Source of the DNA: Gambelia wislizenii
Lineage: Eukaryota; Chordata; Lepidosauria; Squamata; Crotaphytidae
Reading direction: 5' to 3'
DNA: 64,000 nt
Assembly (NCBI GenBank): GCA_030847615.1
Contig: JAUMIR010000004.1
Coordinates: 233,534,501 to 233,598,500, forward strand
The notes beneath the pieces are model-generated. The model saw only the letters and a program-made list of their open reading frames with translations, was not told the DNA's origin and made no database searches. Every line of letters begins with the position of its first letter. Positions within the stretch are counted from its first letter, which is position 1. The translations under genes were made by a program, and so were the position numbers. This document shows positions 34,310 through 45,834 of the stretch, in pieces.

Positions 34310-34546
34310 TTGTGGTTTTTGTGCCTTCAATCCACTTCCAACCTATGGTGACCTCAAGGCAACCCCATCATTGGGGCTTTCTCCACAAGATTTACTCAGA
34401 GGAAGTTGGCTATTGCCTTCCTCTGAGGTTGAGAGTGTGTGGATTGTGCAAACTCACCCAGTGGGTTTCCATGACTGAGCAGGGATTTTGAACCCTGGTC
34501 TCCAGAGTTCTAGTCCAACACTCAAACCACTAACTATGCTGGCTCC
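34310..34546 (-). mobile_element. tRNA-headed SINE (Sauria type) with BovB-like tail
   Basis: On the minus strand the head carries AGTGGTTTGAGTGTTGGACT and a B-box-like GGTTCAAAATCCC. The middle has CCCACTGGGTGAGTTTGCA. The tail 'gaggtcaccataggttggaagtggattgaaggcac' resembles the BovB 3' end. It is nearly full length and in the same direction as NFATC1. Confidence 0.85.
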
Positions 34547-34549
34547 TAC

Positions 34550-36800
34550 ATATTCTGGTCAAACTGAATGAATATACTGAACATGTTAATATATATAGCT
34601 GTAAAATTTAATGAACATTCAAACATCATTGGCACAAGCCCTCCAAGGAAGGCCTGAAAGATATGAGAGACTGAAAGTAAATTTTCCACCTTGTGAAACT
34701 TCTGCTGCCTCAAAAAACCATTCTTTGAAAGGATTGCCTGGGAAACTACCTTCATGAAAAAAATGGTAGCTCTGGCAAAAGGAAAATTTTAATATTGTGA
34801 TCTGCCATAGTGTGGTTTCATTGAATGGCCCACCACTCAACTGTAGACATTAAGGTCCATTAAAGGCCTGACTCTAATTAATTATTTGAGTTCTTTATTT
34901 CCACATACCTCTACCCATCTTGTCTAACTGTTCTCCTCAATGTCAGTGACCCAGCAAGTTTCACCAGAGTAGTATGTATGCTTTCAAGCACCATTATAAA
35001 TGAGGGGTCCTCAACTTGGGCACACAGCCAGATTTACTAAAACTTTCCATGAGGAAACCCTTTTGTTTTCCTCCAGAACTGCTAGTCTAGGCCAAAAGAG
35101 AGGAAGGGTGGGTGGGTGCACTGGTGGGGGCGGGGGTCGAAAGCCAGTCCAATGTGTTGACAGTATTACTGGGCTTTGCAGAGTACCTGCATGTTGTTCT
35201 AATGACATCTGGACTACTGGAAATCAGTGAGCATACTCAGAAGTTTTAAAAAGGCATAATTGTGGCAGAAGCAGACTAAACTTAATGCCTCGAGAGCCAA
35301 TCCCCTTTAATCACAAAGCTGAGGTGCATGAAAAATGATACATTTCAACGCAAGAATAATTCTGTCTGGTATAGTTCCTGTTCAAATAAACTATATGACC
35401 AAGTCATGTGCATTTCAAATTTATATATTAATTTGAAATATACACATACACACATACATACACTCCCTCCCCTTGAACATATGGTGTAGAGGCTACAGAA
35501 TTTAATATATGCTGTATAGGAGAAATATGGACATGTCAGACATCTAACAGTTCAACAGTGTAAGCAATTCATGGGAAGGACATTAGCAATAGCTCATATT
35601 ACCTCCATAAGCCCCAGCTTTTACTGCAGAAAGTTATTTTTAAGAGACACCTTTAAAATGGCTGGTTAGGCTACAGCTTTCAGTAACACTTTGCCTGTGG
35701 TTTTGCCTTTTTTACATACTTACATGAGAGTTTAATACTCCCAACTTACCTTTTATTTTTTTAAGAAAGCAGTCGAAATGTATGCATTCATGGGCAAAGT
35801 GCTATAAAACTCACAGCTGTGCAGAGACAAATTACAAGGGGCAAAACCTTGGCTGGTACTGAAAGGAAGCTGATGAGGTACTTTTGATAGTTGCTGTCAG
35901 TCACAGACCAAAAACCCAGGCACCTTTTTCTTCACAATATATACCTTTCTATAAGATATATAAAAGATCTAGAAAATGCTGTCAGACTAAGATGAAAAGG
36001 GAAGACCTAAATGTACAGCACAGAGACAAAATATCTTAGTTCCTAAATTCCATCTTTCAAAGTTGTTTCAGGTAACTCTGAGTAGATTTCCAAGAACAAG
36101 AGGGGCACTCAGCCCCTTAGTCTGGTCTGAAGGATTATGGAATTAGGTAACTGCAGGTGCAGTCCACACCTTCAGAGCCCTAATGTGGAATGGAGCTGCT
36201 CCAGAGTTATGGGCTGACAGGTAATTTTGGCCTTACACTACTAAAAGCTATGACCTCAGATATACAGTTAATCTCAGTGAGAGGGAATGGCATTTATATT
36301 GCAGTCTTCGAAACAACACAGTTAGGCATGCTTAAGTCAATTCAGATCAATAGGTTTAAGCATCCCTCTGATGGAATGTGGCTGCAGTCTGGATGTAAGC
36401 CTACTGAGGAAAGAGATCATCAGTACAATAGTTCTAGACCACTTCTTTCCTCAAAAAGAAAAAGGAGGAGAGCATATATGCCCCCCCTTGCCACTTTTTA
36501 GGCTTTCCTTTTTTAAAAAAAATAATGTCAGAATAACCATAGGTGGAATAAGTGATTTTCCAGTCCTTATTGACATTTTATTTTTTAAAATACATTTAAT
36601 AATATTATGGTCAATATCAGTTTAATGGTCAACTTGATTTGGAAATTTGTGGCCTTTACCCAATGGTGACACTTGTGTTCTAGTGGCTGTGCATTTTCAG
36701 AGTCAGTGCAAGGATGGTATCCAACACAGTTTTCATTGTGCAAGTGGTTACACAGTGGCAGTTGTTGAGTCTGCTGCTGCTTGGACAGTGAAACCACTCT
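34550..36800. other. Intron 10 sequence without recognisable gene; unique AT-rich core 35220-36070
   Basis: Between 35220 and 36070 no repeat signature is seen except a short (CA/TA) patch near 35440-35462. The AT-rich block with 'cctttaatcacaaagctgaggtgcatgaaaaatgat'-like content has the look of conserved noncoding DNA, but I cannot align it to another species here. Confidence 0.3.
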
Positions 36801-36801
36801 A

Positions 36802-37025
36802 GGGCCAAATACATTCTACACAAGTAATCCAGTTTCAAACTGGATTATTTGCCCTGGCTCCTTCCTATCTAATCCTGGGATTTGTAGTTTGGTGAGGCAC
36901 CAGCACTCTTTGTCAGAGAAGGCTAAAGACCTTGTAAAACTACAAACCCCAGGATTCCCTAGGAAGGAGCCATGAAAAATAATACCATTTCAAACTAGAT
37001 TATTTGTGTAGTGTGGATTTGGCCT
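36802..37025. mobile_element. Palindromic MITE, about 223 bp
   Basis: The ends GGGCCAAATACATTCTACAC and GTGTGGATTTGGCCT are inverted. Inner arms 'aatccagtttcaaactggatta', 'aatcctgggatttgtagttt' and 'aaactacaaaccccaggatt' also pair. It is related to the element at 2767 (same aactacaaatccca core). Confidence 0.7.
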
Positions 37026-37462
37026 TGATTTTACTACCTTTCCTCCCAGAGCTGCTTCACATTGAAGAGGACTCTGTTACTGCCATACCTCTGAAGGGAC
37101 AGGGTCTAGCACCAGAAAAGCTCCTCTCCAGGTTGAAGCAACTGCAGAAGGAGCAATAGTAAAATGGAAGAGTGTTTTTATCATTGCCACAGTAGCAGAT
37201 CAACTGGCCACGCCTGCAGTTACACAAGAGGTTGTGCAAACAGTTGTGCGACTGCTTGCACTATACCTCTTATGCGACTATATGGGCAACTGCTTGCAAA
37301 ACAGCATGACTGTGTTAGTAGGGTTTTCCCTCTGGCAGCATTTTGTTGGCTGTTGGCCTCCATCTGAAAGTAAATACAACATTTCATTTTCAGCACCCTC
37401 AGTACCTATGATAAGAACGAAACAGCAACAGCAGTATCATCATCAAAACAAACCACCTTCTA

Positions 37463-37676
37463 GGGGCCATTTCCTCCTACACTATTATTCCACTTTAACT
37501 CCTATTGTTTCATCCCATAGTATTCTGGGGATTCCACTTTAGGGAGGGATACTTAGATACCTCAGCCAGAGAGGCCTGGTGCCACCCCAAACTACAAACC
37601 CCAGGCTTCCATATAATGCAACCATGGCAGCTAAAGTGGAATCATAGTGCTATAATTGTGCCACATGAAAGAACCC
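37463..37676. mobile_element. Palindromic MITE, about 214 bp
   Basis: The left end 'ggggccatttcctcctacactattattccacttta' and right end 'taaagtggaatcatagtgctataattgtgccacatgaaagaaccc' are inverted. The flanks CTA and TTA fit a TWA duplication with one change. Family as at 24620. Confidence 0.65.
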
Positions 37677-37679
37677 TTA

Positions 37680-39904
37680 ATTGTAACACTTAGGTTCTTT
37701 TACATACATAGGATTAGCTTCAACTATGAAATACTGAGGGACGGGAAGCAAGTGGTAAAGTGTTGGGAAATAAAGCTGTCTATACGACATGGTCTGCCTG
37801 GCATTCCACCTAAGCTAGCCTGTTGATCTCATGCCGTGGAGAATTCTCTCCTAAGAGGTGAAGTATGGTTCAGCTACCCATCTGGTTGATACAAGGAATG
37901 GGGAAGAGGCACTAGCTTGTCCTCTGTCTCAGGCAGTAAAATATCCTGGGACAGCTTTATCCATATGATCTGCCTTGCTTATCCTGGGGGTACGGGAGCA
38001 TTCTTGTGAAAGAATTGTAATTTGGGCTTGTCATAGCCATAGCTATAACATGTCTTCCAGGCAGCTGTGCTTGTATGCTAGGACAATCCAGGTTACATGT
38101 TCCACTCCCCATGCTGAGGGGGAGATTTTTCTATCTCTCATTCAGCTCTTAACACATGGATCCTCAACACACATATTTAGAGATTCTTCCATTGACTTCA
38201 CAGAACTTACTTAATGTAAGTGTGTTTGGTGTAACTACTCAAACAGGTTTTGTTCACAGTTGAAGGATATTGCATCCCTTAATTAAGAATAAAAATTCGG
38301 GCTGCAGAAACCAATGTCAGACTGCTGGCCAGCCCAAAGTCAGGACATGTAAAGCTTTTAGACAAGGAATGCCTATAAATGCCTCTGCCTTAAATGGTTG
38401 TCATTTTGTTGTTGTTGTTGTTTTTGTAAAACATTATTTGCTTTCAGCATAGCCAAAGAAACACTGACCTGTGTAGAAAACTTGGCTCATCAGTTACTTT
38501 CCAGGAGTCCCTTCCTGTTGGAGCTGACTTGTTCCCTTGTCACTTACAAAGATAACATTTGTTGATAACCCCTGCTAACTCTTTTGATGTTTTTAATGGA
38601 AGGAAATAACTTCACAGTTGAATGTCTTTGTGATGTAGGAATCAAAATACACAGAAGGAACATTAATAAGATTAATAACCCAAGTGACCTCTCTCTGATA
38701 CCGAGATGACCAAAACCACCTTTCAAAAAGAGATGTTAAAAGAGTTTTGGTACATGCCCTGTACAGTTCAGGCAGAGGGATAAAAAGGGGATATTTTGGC
38801 AGTATCCCAAAACCCTCCAGCTCCAAGAGCACATGTAGCAATCCATATTCTACTGAGAAAATCCCTACAGACTAGGATTCATTTTAGAAATACTTCAGAA
38901 AAGAAACATGTCTTATGTTGGTGTACACAAAGGTGGGTGTAGTTCATATATAGAAGTGGAACATTTTGTTGCAATTTGTGAAAGACCATTAAAAAAAATC
39001 CAGGCTTTAGGAGGAAGATTTCAGAGAGCTGCCATTTTCCTGCTTCTAACCTTCAAATCTGTATGTCAATTAAAAAAAAAATGAATATGGAAGAATATCA
39101 TTTTTGAGGGAATGAATACATTAAAAATGGTAACTTATAATATTTTGGCATATAAATACAGACACTCTTGACTTTAAAATATGAAGGGCTTTCTTGGGTT
39201 TTTCTTTTTTGGTTACAGTAATTTAATTGGATGAAGCATTAACTTTTAATTTTACATTGTCTACGTGAGTACCATATTAATACTAATTGAAGAAAAGTTT
39301 GGTATTAGTTATGTAACACTATATCAGCTGAATTTCTTTGGGATCATTATCAGATTTCTAATGTGTCTGAATAGGGTACTTTAAAAAATGTCTATAGCCA
39401 GAGAATAGTAATATTGCTAGTCAAGCTATAAAATGAGACTTCAGCTGGGGGTATGCTATTTAAAATAGAATAGAGTTCTTCAAGTAAGTTAAATAAAGTT
39501 ACAATAAATTGCCTTTTGCAATTTGTTTCCCTAAAAGTCAATTATATGCATAGTTTCATTGAAACAATTATTTTGAAAACAAGAGCTGTTCAAAGGTGTT
39601 TCTTTGTCAGGTATTATAGTGTGTTGTATAATGACGTATGTTCCTTATTGAAAGAACCCCATTAACTGCAAAAGGCAGAAGTTCATAAGAACTACCAGGG
39701 CTAGGCTGTAAGCACCATATCACAATTCAGTGAGGTAATACAATAAAATTTCAGATTTCACCCTTTATTGCGCTAACAAATAAATCTTACGGAGTTTGAC
39801 AAGCTCACTCTAGCATTTTAACTTTCCACTGGTGAATGGAGAACAAAGATATATATGTAATTTTAATTTAAAAAGCCAACTACAAATTTACAAGAGATCT
39901 TGAG

Positions 39905-39937
<33 letters not shown>

Positions 39938-40371
39938 TTTGGGGGGGTGGGGACTGAGGCAAAGTATGAAACATTATAGCATGATTTTTTTACTTTCGAT
40001 TTTCTTTACTGAGACAAAGCAATCTTGCCACTTAATTCATTGTGAGACTTGCATATTTCCAACAAATGATGAACATAGGGTCATTTCCAAATCAGTGCCA
40101 TTCTACAAGCCACTGGCATAGGCAGAAGCCAAGACCATTTGGTTAAGATTACTGCAGTGTAGCTACTGGACATGCAAATACTTCATTTAGATTATAAACT
40201 TTAGTTATTGCTGATGACAATGAAGAAATCTGTCCCATACAGATGTCACCCAAGCGGAATTCTGCACCATTCCACAAGGTTGTTAATTGGCAGTTTTTGC
40301 CATCAGAATGGAGGTTAAAAGAACTCAATGGCACATCAAATGGCTGAACACAACCTCTACATCTGCAGAAG
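37680..40371. other. Intron 10 sequence adjoining exon 10, no recognisable gene
   Basis: The part from about 38880 to 39880 is AT-rich, free of visible transposon ends and may be ancient unique intron. A (CT)n(GT)n microsatellite with a G-run lies at 39905-39948. No cryptic exon was identified. Confidence 0.5.
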
Positions 40372-40377
40372 ACTTAC
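40372..40377 (-). promoter_or_regulatory. NFATC1: Splice donor of NFATC1 exon 10 (GTAAGT)
   Basis: A full-consensus 5' splice site follows exon 10 in phase 1. The V codon formed with exon 11 (G|TA) restores the conserved DDVNE peptide, which confirms the junction. Confidence 0.93.
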
Positions 40378-41058
40378 CATCATCCAGGTATAACTGGTCC
40401 AATTCCTCAGGTTCTCTCTTGACCGTTACAGGAATAGGGGCCAAATTATGATTATTGTCCTCATGCAAGTCGGGCAACGACAGTGGCTGATTTGCTGGAG
40501 ATTCAATTCTTTGTACATTCGGCAGTTGCTGCTGACCCATTATGGATGAGTGAGTTGGACTGCAGGACTGCAAATAGGTTGACTCTTGGGTTACAGATGG
40601 AACTGGAGAAGAGGGACTGTTGGGATAGAGTGTTTGTTGGTAACCAAGGGAACAGCTACTGCTCAGATGTTGACTCACCTGCGGCTGCAGCATGATGTGA
40701 GATGACTGATCTGGAGAACTTGGGTGCACAACTATAGACCTTGGCACTTCCTGTATGGTGGGGACACCTCCAACGGTCTGCTGAAGTCCTAGGTGGCTGT
40801 GGCCTGGATTGGTGATGGACTTGTAAACAGGAGAGGAAAGATCATGCAGCTTAGGACTTGAGCTGGGAGATGATGACATCACAGTGTTTCTCTGCTGACA
40901 GGAAGTGAAGCCAGCCACAAGGCACGAGCCAGGATCAGGAGGCATCATGATCTGCTGGCTGTAATATGGTTTGGAGAGAGGGCTTAATCCTTGGTTCCTT
41001 GGTCCACAGGTTTGAGCAGGCTCATAGTCATCAGTGGGTTCTGTTTTTATAATTGGAA
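40378..41058 (-). CDS. NFATC1: NFATC1 exon 10: long C-terminal transactivation region of isoform C
   Basis: This 681-nt exon encodes 226 complete codons plus split Val codons at both ends. It starts after CTTTAAACAG and ends GATGATG|GTAAGT. The protein is Ser/Pro/Gln-rich and disordered-looking, as expected for the second transactivation domain of NFATC1 isoform C. Motifs closely matching human NFATC1 are PIIKTEPTDDYEP at its start, GLSPLSKPYYSQQ, PDPGSCLVAGF, SPKLHDLS and, at its end, LAPIPVTVKREPEELDQLYL. IKTE and VKRE fit the sumoylation consensus (hydrophobic-K-x-E). In the mammalian protein the lysines at these two sites are reported SUMO acceptors that influence its repression and localisation. 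The other NFAT paralogues differ strongly here, so NFATC1 is secure. If the donor is not used, the frame runs 17 more codons to a stop; there is no evidence that this happens. Confidence 0.96.
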
Positions 41059-41634
41059 CTGTTTAAAGAAAAAAAAGTGCTTTGAATAAACATGGAGTTG
41101 CACATTGGTATGATCAAGTTGGCTTGTGGCTAGGATACCCTTTGCAAAAACAAACAACGTCTTGAATAAGACTCTGTGTGTCCTTTGCCTGGTTCTCCCA
41201 CCCCATAAAAAATATGAATGAGTCATCCACACAAGAAAGTCACAGCTGGTTCTAATATTGAAAAAGACTATTTTCTTTGGACTCTCCTCTCGCTCTAATG
41301 TGCTATAAAAACCTATTTGCAAATAGCTGCACTGCAGTAGAAGCTCTGGACCCAAGGGCTCTATGGATTTGTAGTAATCAAAGGATTTTTTAAAACTTGG
41401 ATGTACTACTGCATGTCTACTGCTACTGATGGTCCATTTGATAGATGTTTGGACAATGGGTAAATTCAAGCATAAGGATTCAGGAAAAGGGCTTTCAGAG
41501 TTCACCAAAACAAAATTCAGGGAGAGCACTGAGCCAAAATTCATGGAGAGCACTGAGCTTATGAAATGATGCCATTTCATCATAAAGCCTTTTTTTAAAT
41601 AACCAAAAAACCTAACATTTCTTCTCTTTTCTTT

Positions 41635-41638
<4 letters not shown>

Positions 41639-41670
<32 letters not shown>
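41639..41670. repeat. (CA)n microsatellite, 16 units
   Basis: An uninterrupted CA run. On the minus strand it reads GT and produces a poly-Cys/Val stretch in a chance 210-codon frame that overlaps the exon 10 acceptor. Confidence 0.95.
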
Positions 41671-41672
<2 letters not shown>

Positions 41673-42206
41673 GGAACAATATCTACATCTCATTTCTGTA
41701 GCCCACACTAGAGCAAAGAAGAATTTCATCAAGGAGTATCCAAATCACCATTTATTTTATTTAGAAAGTTATAAACAATTATTAAAAATTGGCTACAATC
41801 CACTTGTGCAGTAACACAACTGCTCCTTCCTCTACACCACATATTTATTTACAACACTAACTGCTAATCAGGGTAGAGGTCCCAGTCTGTAAAAATCACA
41901 GGAAATTATTGGGAAGGTTTTCAGCATGTGTTGAGAAACAGTAATTCAGATGGAATTTCCACACTATAGTAAGAAGTGTGCACATTTTTCTTTTATTAAT
42001 CAAAGCTATTTCAAATGAGGACAAGTACCATGTCTAATCTGTGTCCAACATTTACGCTCAGATAAATGTAAACAATTACATTAGGTTACAGTCCTCATGT
42101 ACACAGGCAGCTATTAACAAACCCCACTAACAGCAATGGGACTTATAGCTGAAGAAACATACATAGGAATGCACTCCTCAATTAATGTGTATTCTATAAG
42201 TAGTTT

Positions 42207-42232
42207 ACACACACACACACACACACACACAC
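42207..42232. repeat. (CA)n microsatellite
   Basis: About 13 CA units in a row. Confidence 0.93.
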
Positions 42233-42235
42233 TTT

Positions 42236-43400
42236 TATAAAAATCCATTGTGTTTAATAGAGCTAACTGCAAGGATATGTTCAGCAGTTTGCCTGTAGCA
42301 TAGTGGCCAGGTGACAGGAACCAAGGCTGGCTTGGCCTGCACGTTGCCCTTCAACCCTCTCCAGTCACAAACTTGCAGGAAGAAGCAGGAAGAAAGTCTT
42401 CTCTCCCCCTCCAGTGCCTCTGAAGGAAAGTTTAATGGATGGTGTAGCTGTATTATTATTATTCCTAGCTGGACCTGGTGTACCATACACCGTTAAAAAA
42501 CTCCCCCCAAAACCCAGTAGACCTCACAAAAACCCTGTAAGATAGGCCAGTGGATTTAAATTCCCCCCCCCCTTTTCAGCATTCCACATTTTTCCCTGAA
42601 TTGCTGAGGGTGACCCACTCTGTTGCCCTGCTGTCACGGCCAGATGACTGACTGCCTGGGTCCCACCGCAGGCGTCCTGTTGCCACCATCAGTTTACTGT
42701 CTGGGTCCCAATCTGGGCCACAGACTGAGTGGCAGGAGTGGATTGTGAAGTTGAGAGGGAATTTGCATGTGGGTGGTGATTGGTTGGGTGTGTTTCCTGA
42801 GCAGCCAATCAGCACACTGGGAAAGGCAACACACCCAATATATAGATTGTTGTTGTTTTAAATCTTGAATTAAGCATTGGGGGTCCCTGGCAACAAAAGC
42901 TATTTAAAGGGAGTCCCTGCTAGAGAACGGGTTCAGAGCCACTGATCTACACCAAAGTGTGGGAAGGGTATGGACCTCCAGAAGTTTCTGGACAGCAGAT
43001 GTAATGTTGGAGGATGATGGGAGCTGCATTTCAAAGCTACCCAACCCTAATGTGGTCATAGGGAGAAATGTTTTATTGCAGTGTTGCTTCAGAATCAGTA
43101 CCCAGTAACAGTTTTGGGTATACTGCATCATACAAATGGTATGTGTGCAACTGGGGAGAAATTGGCATACTTCTAAGTACTTTGATGTATTTTCATGAAA
43201 TTGTGCACAGGTTGCTAATCACTTCCTCCATTAAAGAAAGGTAACATCAGATTCACAGAACAGTTTATTGTTTTCTACAGAAGCATCTTCCATCTATAAA
43301 CAGAGTTCCTATTTACATTTCATTTCATAGATATTTGGCCTGCTTGGGAGATACAATAAAGGCTTATGAAGGGGGACAATTTAGGCAACACCCCCAAAGA
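42236..43400. other. Intron 9 segment, no gene; GC-richer patch with CCAAT and TATA-like boxes
   Basis: At 42770-42845 the order 'gtgattggttgg', 'agccaatcagc' and 'caatatatag' resembles a small promoter or a retroviral U3 region. No matching second repeat or downstream gene is seen. A decayed foldback element lies at about 42938-43066. Confidence 0.25.
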
Positions 43401-43405
43401 GGATA

Positions 43406-43714
43406 CAGTATGAACCCTGTGTCTATATGACCTGTATCCACAGATTCATTTACCCTAATGAATTAGACCATAACTAATTATGGTCTCTCTAGACATCTTC
43501 CAGGTCCTCCAATGTGACTTTATGGTATGCTTCCACTAGAAGCTGACAGAGTCACAGCTGACAGGTGTCCTTTCTAAACATCTTCTAGGTTCTCCGGTGC
43601 AGCTCTGTGGTATGCTTGGGCCAGAAGTCATTCATGGGGTTTGCTATTCTCCATGTTTTCTGGTATCCACTGTAAGTATGGGAACGTACCCCCATGGATA
43701 CAGGGGTTGTACAC
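43406..43714. mobile_element. Tigger/pogo-type MITE with an internal duplication
   Basis: The left end CAGTATGAACCCTGT (after TA) and right end ATACAGGGGTTGTACAC are approximately inverted. 'gggaacgtacccccatggat' near the right end is a typical Tigger-type block. Two diverged tandem units of about 90 bp share ACATCTTC(C/T)AGGT(C/T)CTCC and TGGTATGCTT (about 43491 and 43578). No coding region. Confidence 0.7.
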
Positions 43715-44044
43715 ATTTGCAAAAAAGAGGACAGAAGAAGATATGGATATGCAGTTTTCATAGGCTGACTTCAACATAATACATAATTAGAAGGAGCTCC
43801 TAACTCTTAAACAGAAAAACAGCAACACATTTTCTCCTGTAAGGAAAACAATAGCCAGATGGTATGTATGCCTACTCAGCCTGCTCCTGATGGGGCAACG
43901 TTAAGCCCTCTACTCTTGTTATGGTTCTATAAGCTGGACTTAAGCTGGACAGCCCTTGGAAGAAGATACTTTCAAGGAGAGAACTGGCATGTAATAACCA
44001 TTCCAATACAGAACCACCCTCTTATAAAGTATAGCGAGCATATG

Positions 44045-44161
44045 CCTAAATCCAGTCAGTAGTCCCAACTGGAGAAGACCTACTTAATAGCAAGTCAACA
44101 TTTATGTAAATCCAATTAAATTAATGGTCTACTCTAGTTCAAACTGGTAACTGGATTTAGG
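44045..44161. mobile_element. Short MITE with CCTAAATCCAGT / ACTGGATTTAGG ends
   Basis: The ends are exact 12-bp inverted repeats, 117 bp apart. It is related to 4442-4570. The superfamily is unknown. Confidence 0.65.
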
Positions 44162-44970
44162 TCATGCCTGCCCTACCTAGGCATGAGTTATTTTCATTAG
44201 ATAAGCCTTTTCACATAGTAAATAACTTACATTTTGATTTTTAGCACTGAGCAGAGAAGGGGGAAATCAGTTTTGAAAGTGAGAAGGAATTTTTATCTCA
44301 TACAGGACTAAATCAGTACCAAAAGGGTGTTAATACTACCAACGCATGGCTGTAAAACAGTAATCTATGTGTACTTTACAGAACTACAAAATGGTAAATA
44401 ATTAAAGAAACGTATAGTGTATTAATCAATTGTTAGTCATATTCTGCCATTCTTCCTACAAGGCTGGCATGTTTTCTCCTCTTAAGAGTACAGAGGGAAT
44501 TACCAGATAGCCTTCCAGCTTTGGCTCATAGACATAGCTGTAATTATAACCTAAAATGTTCATCTCAAGAACAAAGAAAAAGCACTCCCATCTCCTACTC
44601 TGTTGTTATAAATCATGTGTTTCCTGGGCAAATTAACTTTCAAAAAGCTTAAAATCAATAGATAGATATAGATAGATATCAATTGATTTTATAAATCAGT
44701 TGATACACACAGGCACAATTATTCAGACCAACAAATTCCCCCTCCAAGATGGTGGTGGTGATATAGGAATGGGTATGAATTTCAATTTGGTTTCCATTTA
44801 GGTATGAATTTCCCCAAATTTTCAAATTTCTTAATATACTCATGGGAAAGAACTAATTTTTTAAAAACTGCAGATGGAGGGGGAACGAAAATTCACAAGT
44901 TCACTAATCCCTAGGAGAGGGGAAGTTGTTTCGCATGTGAACTAGGCCATGCTTCTTGCCTGACTTCTAT

Positions 44971-45516
44971 GGGCTTGTCTATATGGAGGGAAAAAAAGCG
45001 GATTGCGCCACAGTAATGGCAGATAGCAGTCTGATCCAGATAGCTGTCATGAGTGAATTACTTGCTTTTTTAATTACTTCAATTTGCCACTGCTGAATGT
45101 TTTTAAAATACTATTTCCTATGTACAATAGAGTGATATTTCGGATTTACAAAAAAGGGGGAAACCTGTTTTATCACCTTAGCGCTTGCTCACTAAGGTGA
45201 AAATCCAATGTGGCGGCTCCAGGCATTTGCCTTGTTAGCAAGCCCCCCATGCTCATCTGGTCAATCAGCTTTCCACATCTGCTCATATGGGAAAGCGAAT
45301 CAATTAACATCAATTGGCCCAATGAGTAGGAATGCACACCCTACCTCACTGCTTTTTAAAAACTCCGGGAAAAGCCATGAAGGCTTTTCCTTCAGAGTTT
45401 TTGTCAGTTTTGGCACCCCTCCTTCTGAATATGGCAAAATGATGTGGGGTGCCATTATGACAGTTTGTATTCTCCTCGCATTCTCTGAAGAGTATTTTTG
45501 CCATTTAGACAACCCC
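44971..45516. mobile_element. PIF/Harbinger-like MITE, 546 bp, perfect TAT target duplication
   Basis: It begins GGGCTTGTCTATATGG and ends CCATTTAGACAACCCC, imperfect inverted repeats. TAT sits on both sides (44968-44970 and 45517-45519). The interior is non-coding and unlike the other two Harbinger-like copies (21132, 54671), so it is a different family sharing similar ends. Confidence 0.8.
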
Positions 45517-45794
45517 TATGTGTGTCGGTTTTAAAAGGGCAAATGGGAATATTCTGGTTTCATACATATCAATCAATCAATAAATCAATCAATGGCCTTC
45601 AATGAGTGGACTGGAAAAATCACTTTCTTCTCTCAGTCTAGGCTGCCTGATAGAACTGCTGTGGTGACAAAACAAAATTTTAAAAATTCAATGCCTTTTC
45701 TGCAAGGAAAAGGTCTAATAGTACCACCATCTACAACAATGCCAAAGCTGGAATTTTGTTCAGAATTCACTTGTTCACTTTGATTTTTATTAAT

Positions 45795-45815
45795 ATATAT
45801 ATATGTGTGTGTGTT
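45795..45815. repeat. (TA)n(TG)n microsatellite at the 3' flank of an L1
   Basis: A short compound run directly beyond the presumed 3' end of the minus-strand L1. It may derive from the L1 tail. Confidence 0.8.
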
Positions 45816-45834
45816 TATTGTGCACCAGTTCTTC

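Larger units (their letters stand above)
1160..40377 (-). other. NFATC1: NFATC1 intron 10 (39.2 kb)
   Basis: The intron starts at a consensus donor GTAAGT (40377-40372) and ends at TTTGCAG (1166-1160) after a pyrimidine-rich tract. It splits a Val codon (phase 1). It holds no other recognisable gene, only repeats and unique AT-rich sequence. Most of the transposon copies listed between these positions lie in it. Confidence 0.92.

Noticed and set aside
40325..40377. C-terminal extension of exon 10 (GKSSADVEVV...)
   Set aside because: It begins at a consensus GTAAGT donor, and splicing to 1159 restores the conserved DDVNEIIRNDL peptide, so the extension is intronic read-through.
41047..41679. 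210-codon minus-strand frame beginning with a Cys/Val repeat
   Set aside because: The start is a translated (CA)n microsatellite, the middle is intron 9, and it only touches the first bases of exon 10 in another frame. It has no domain and crosses a well-supported splice acceptor.
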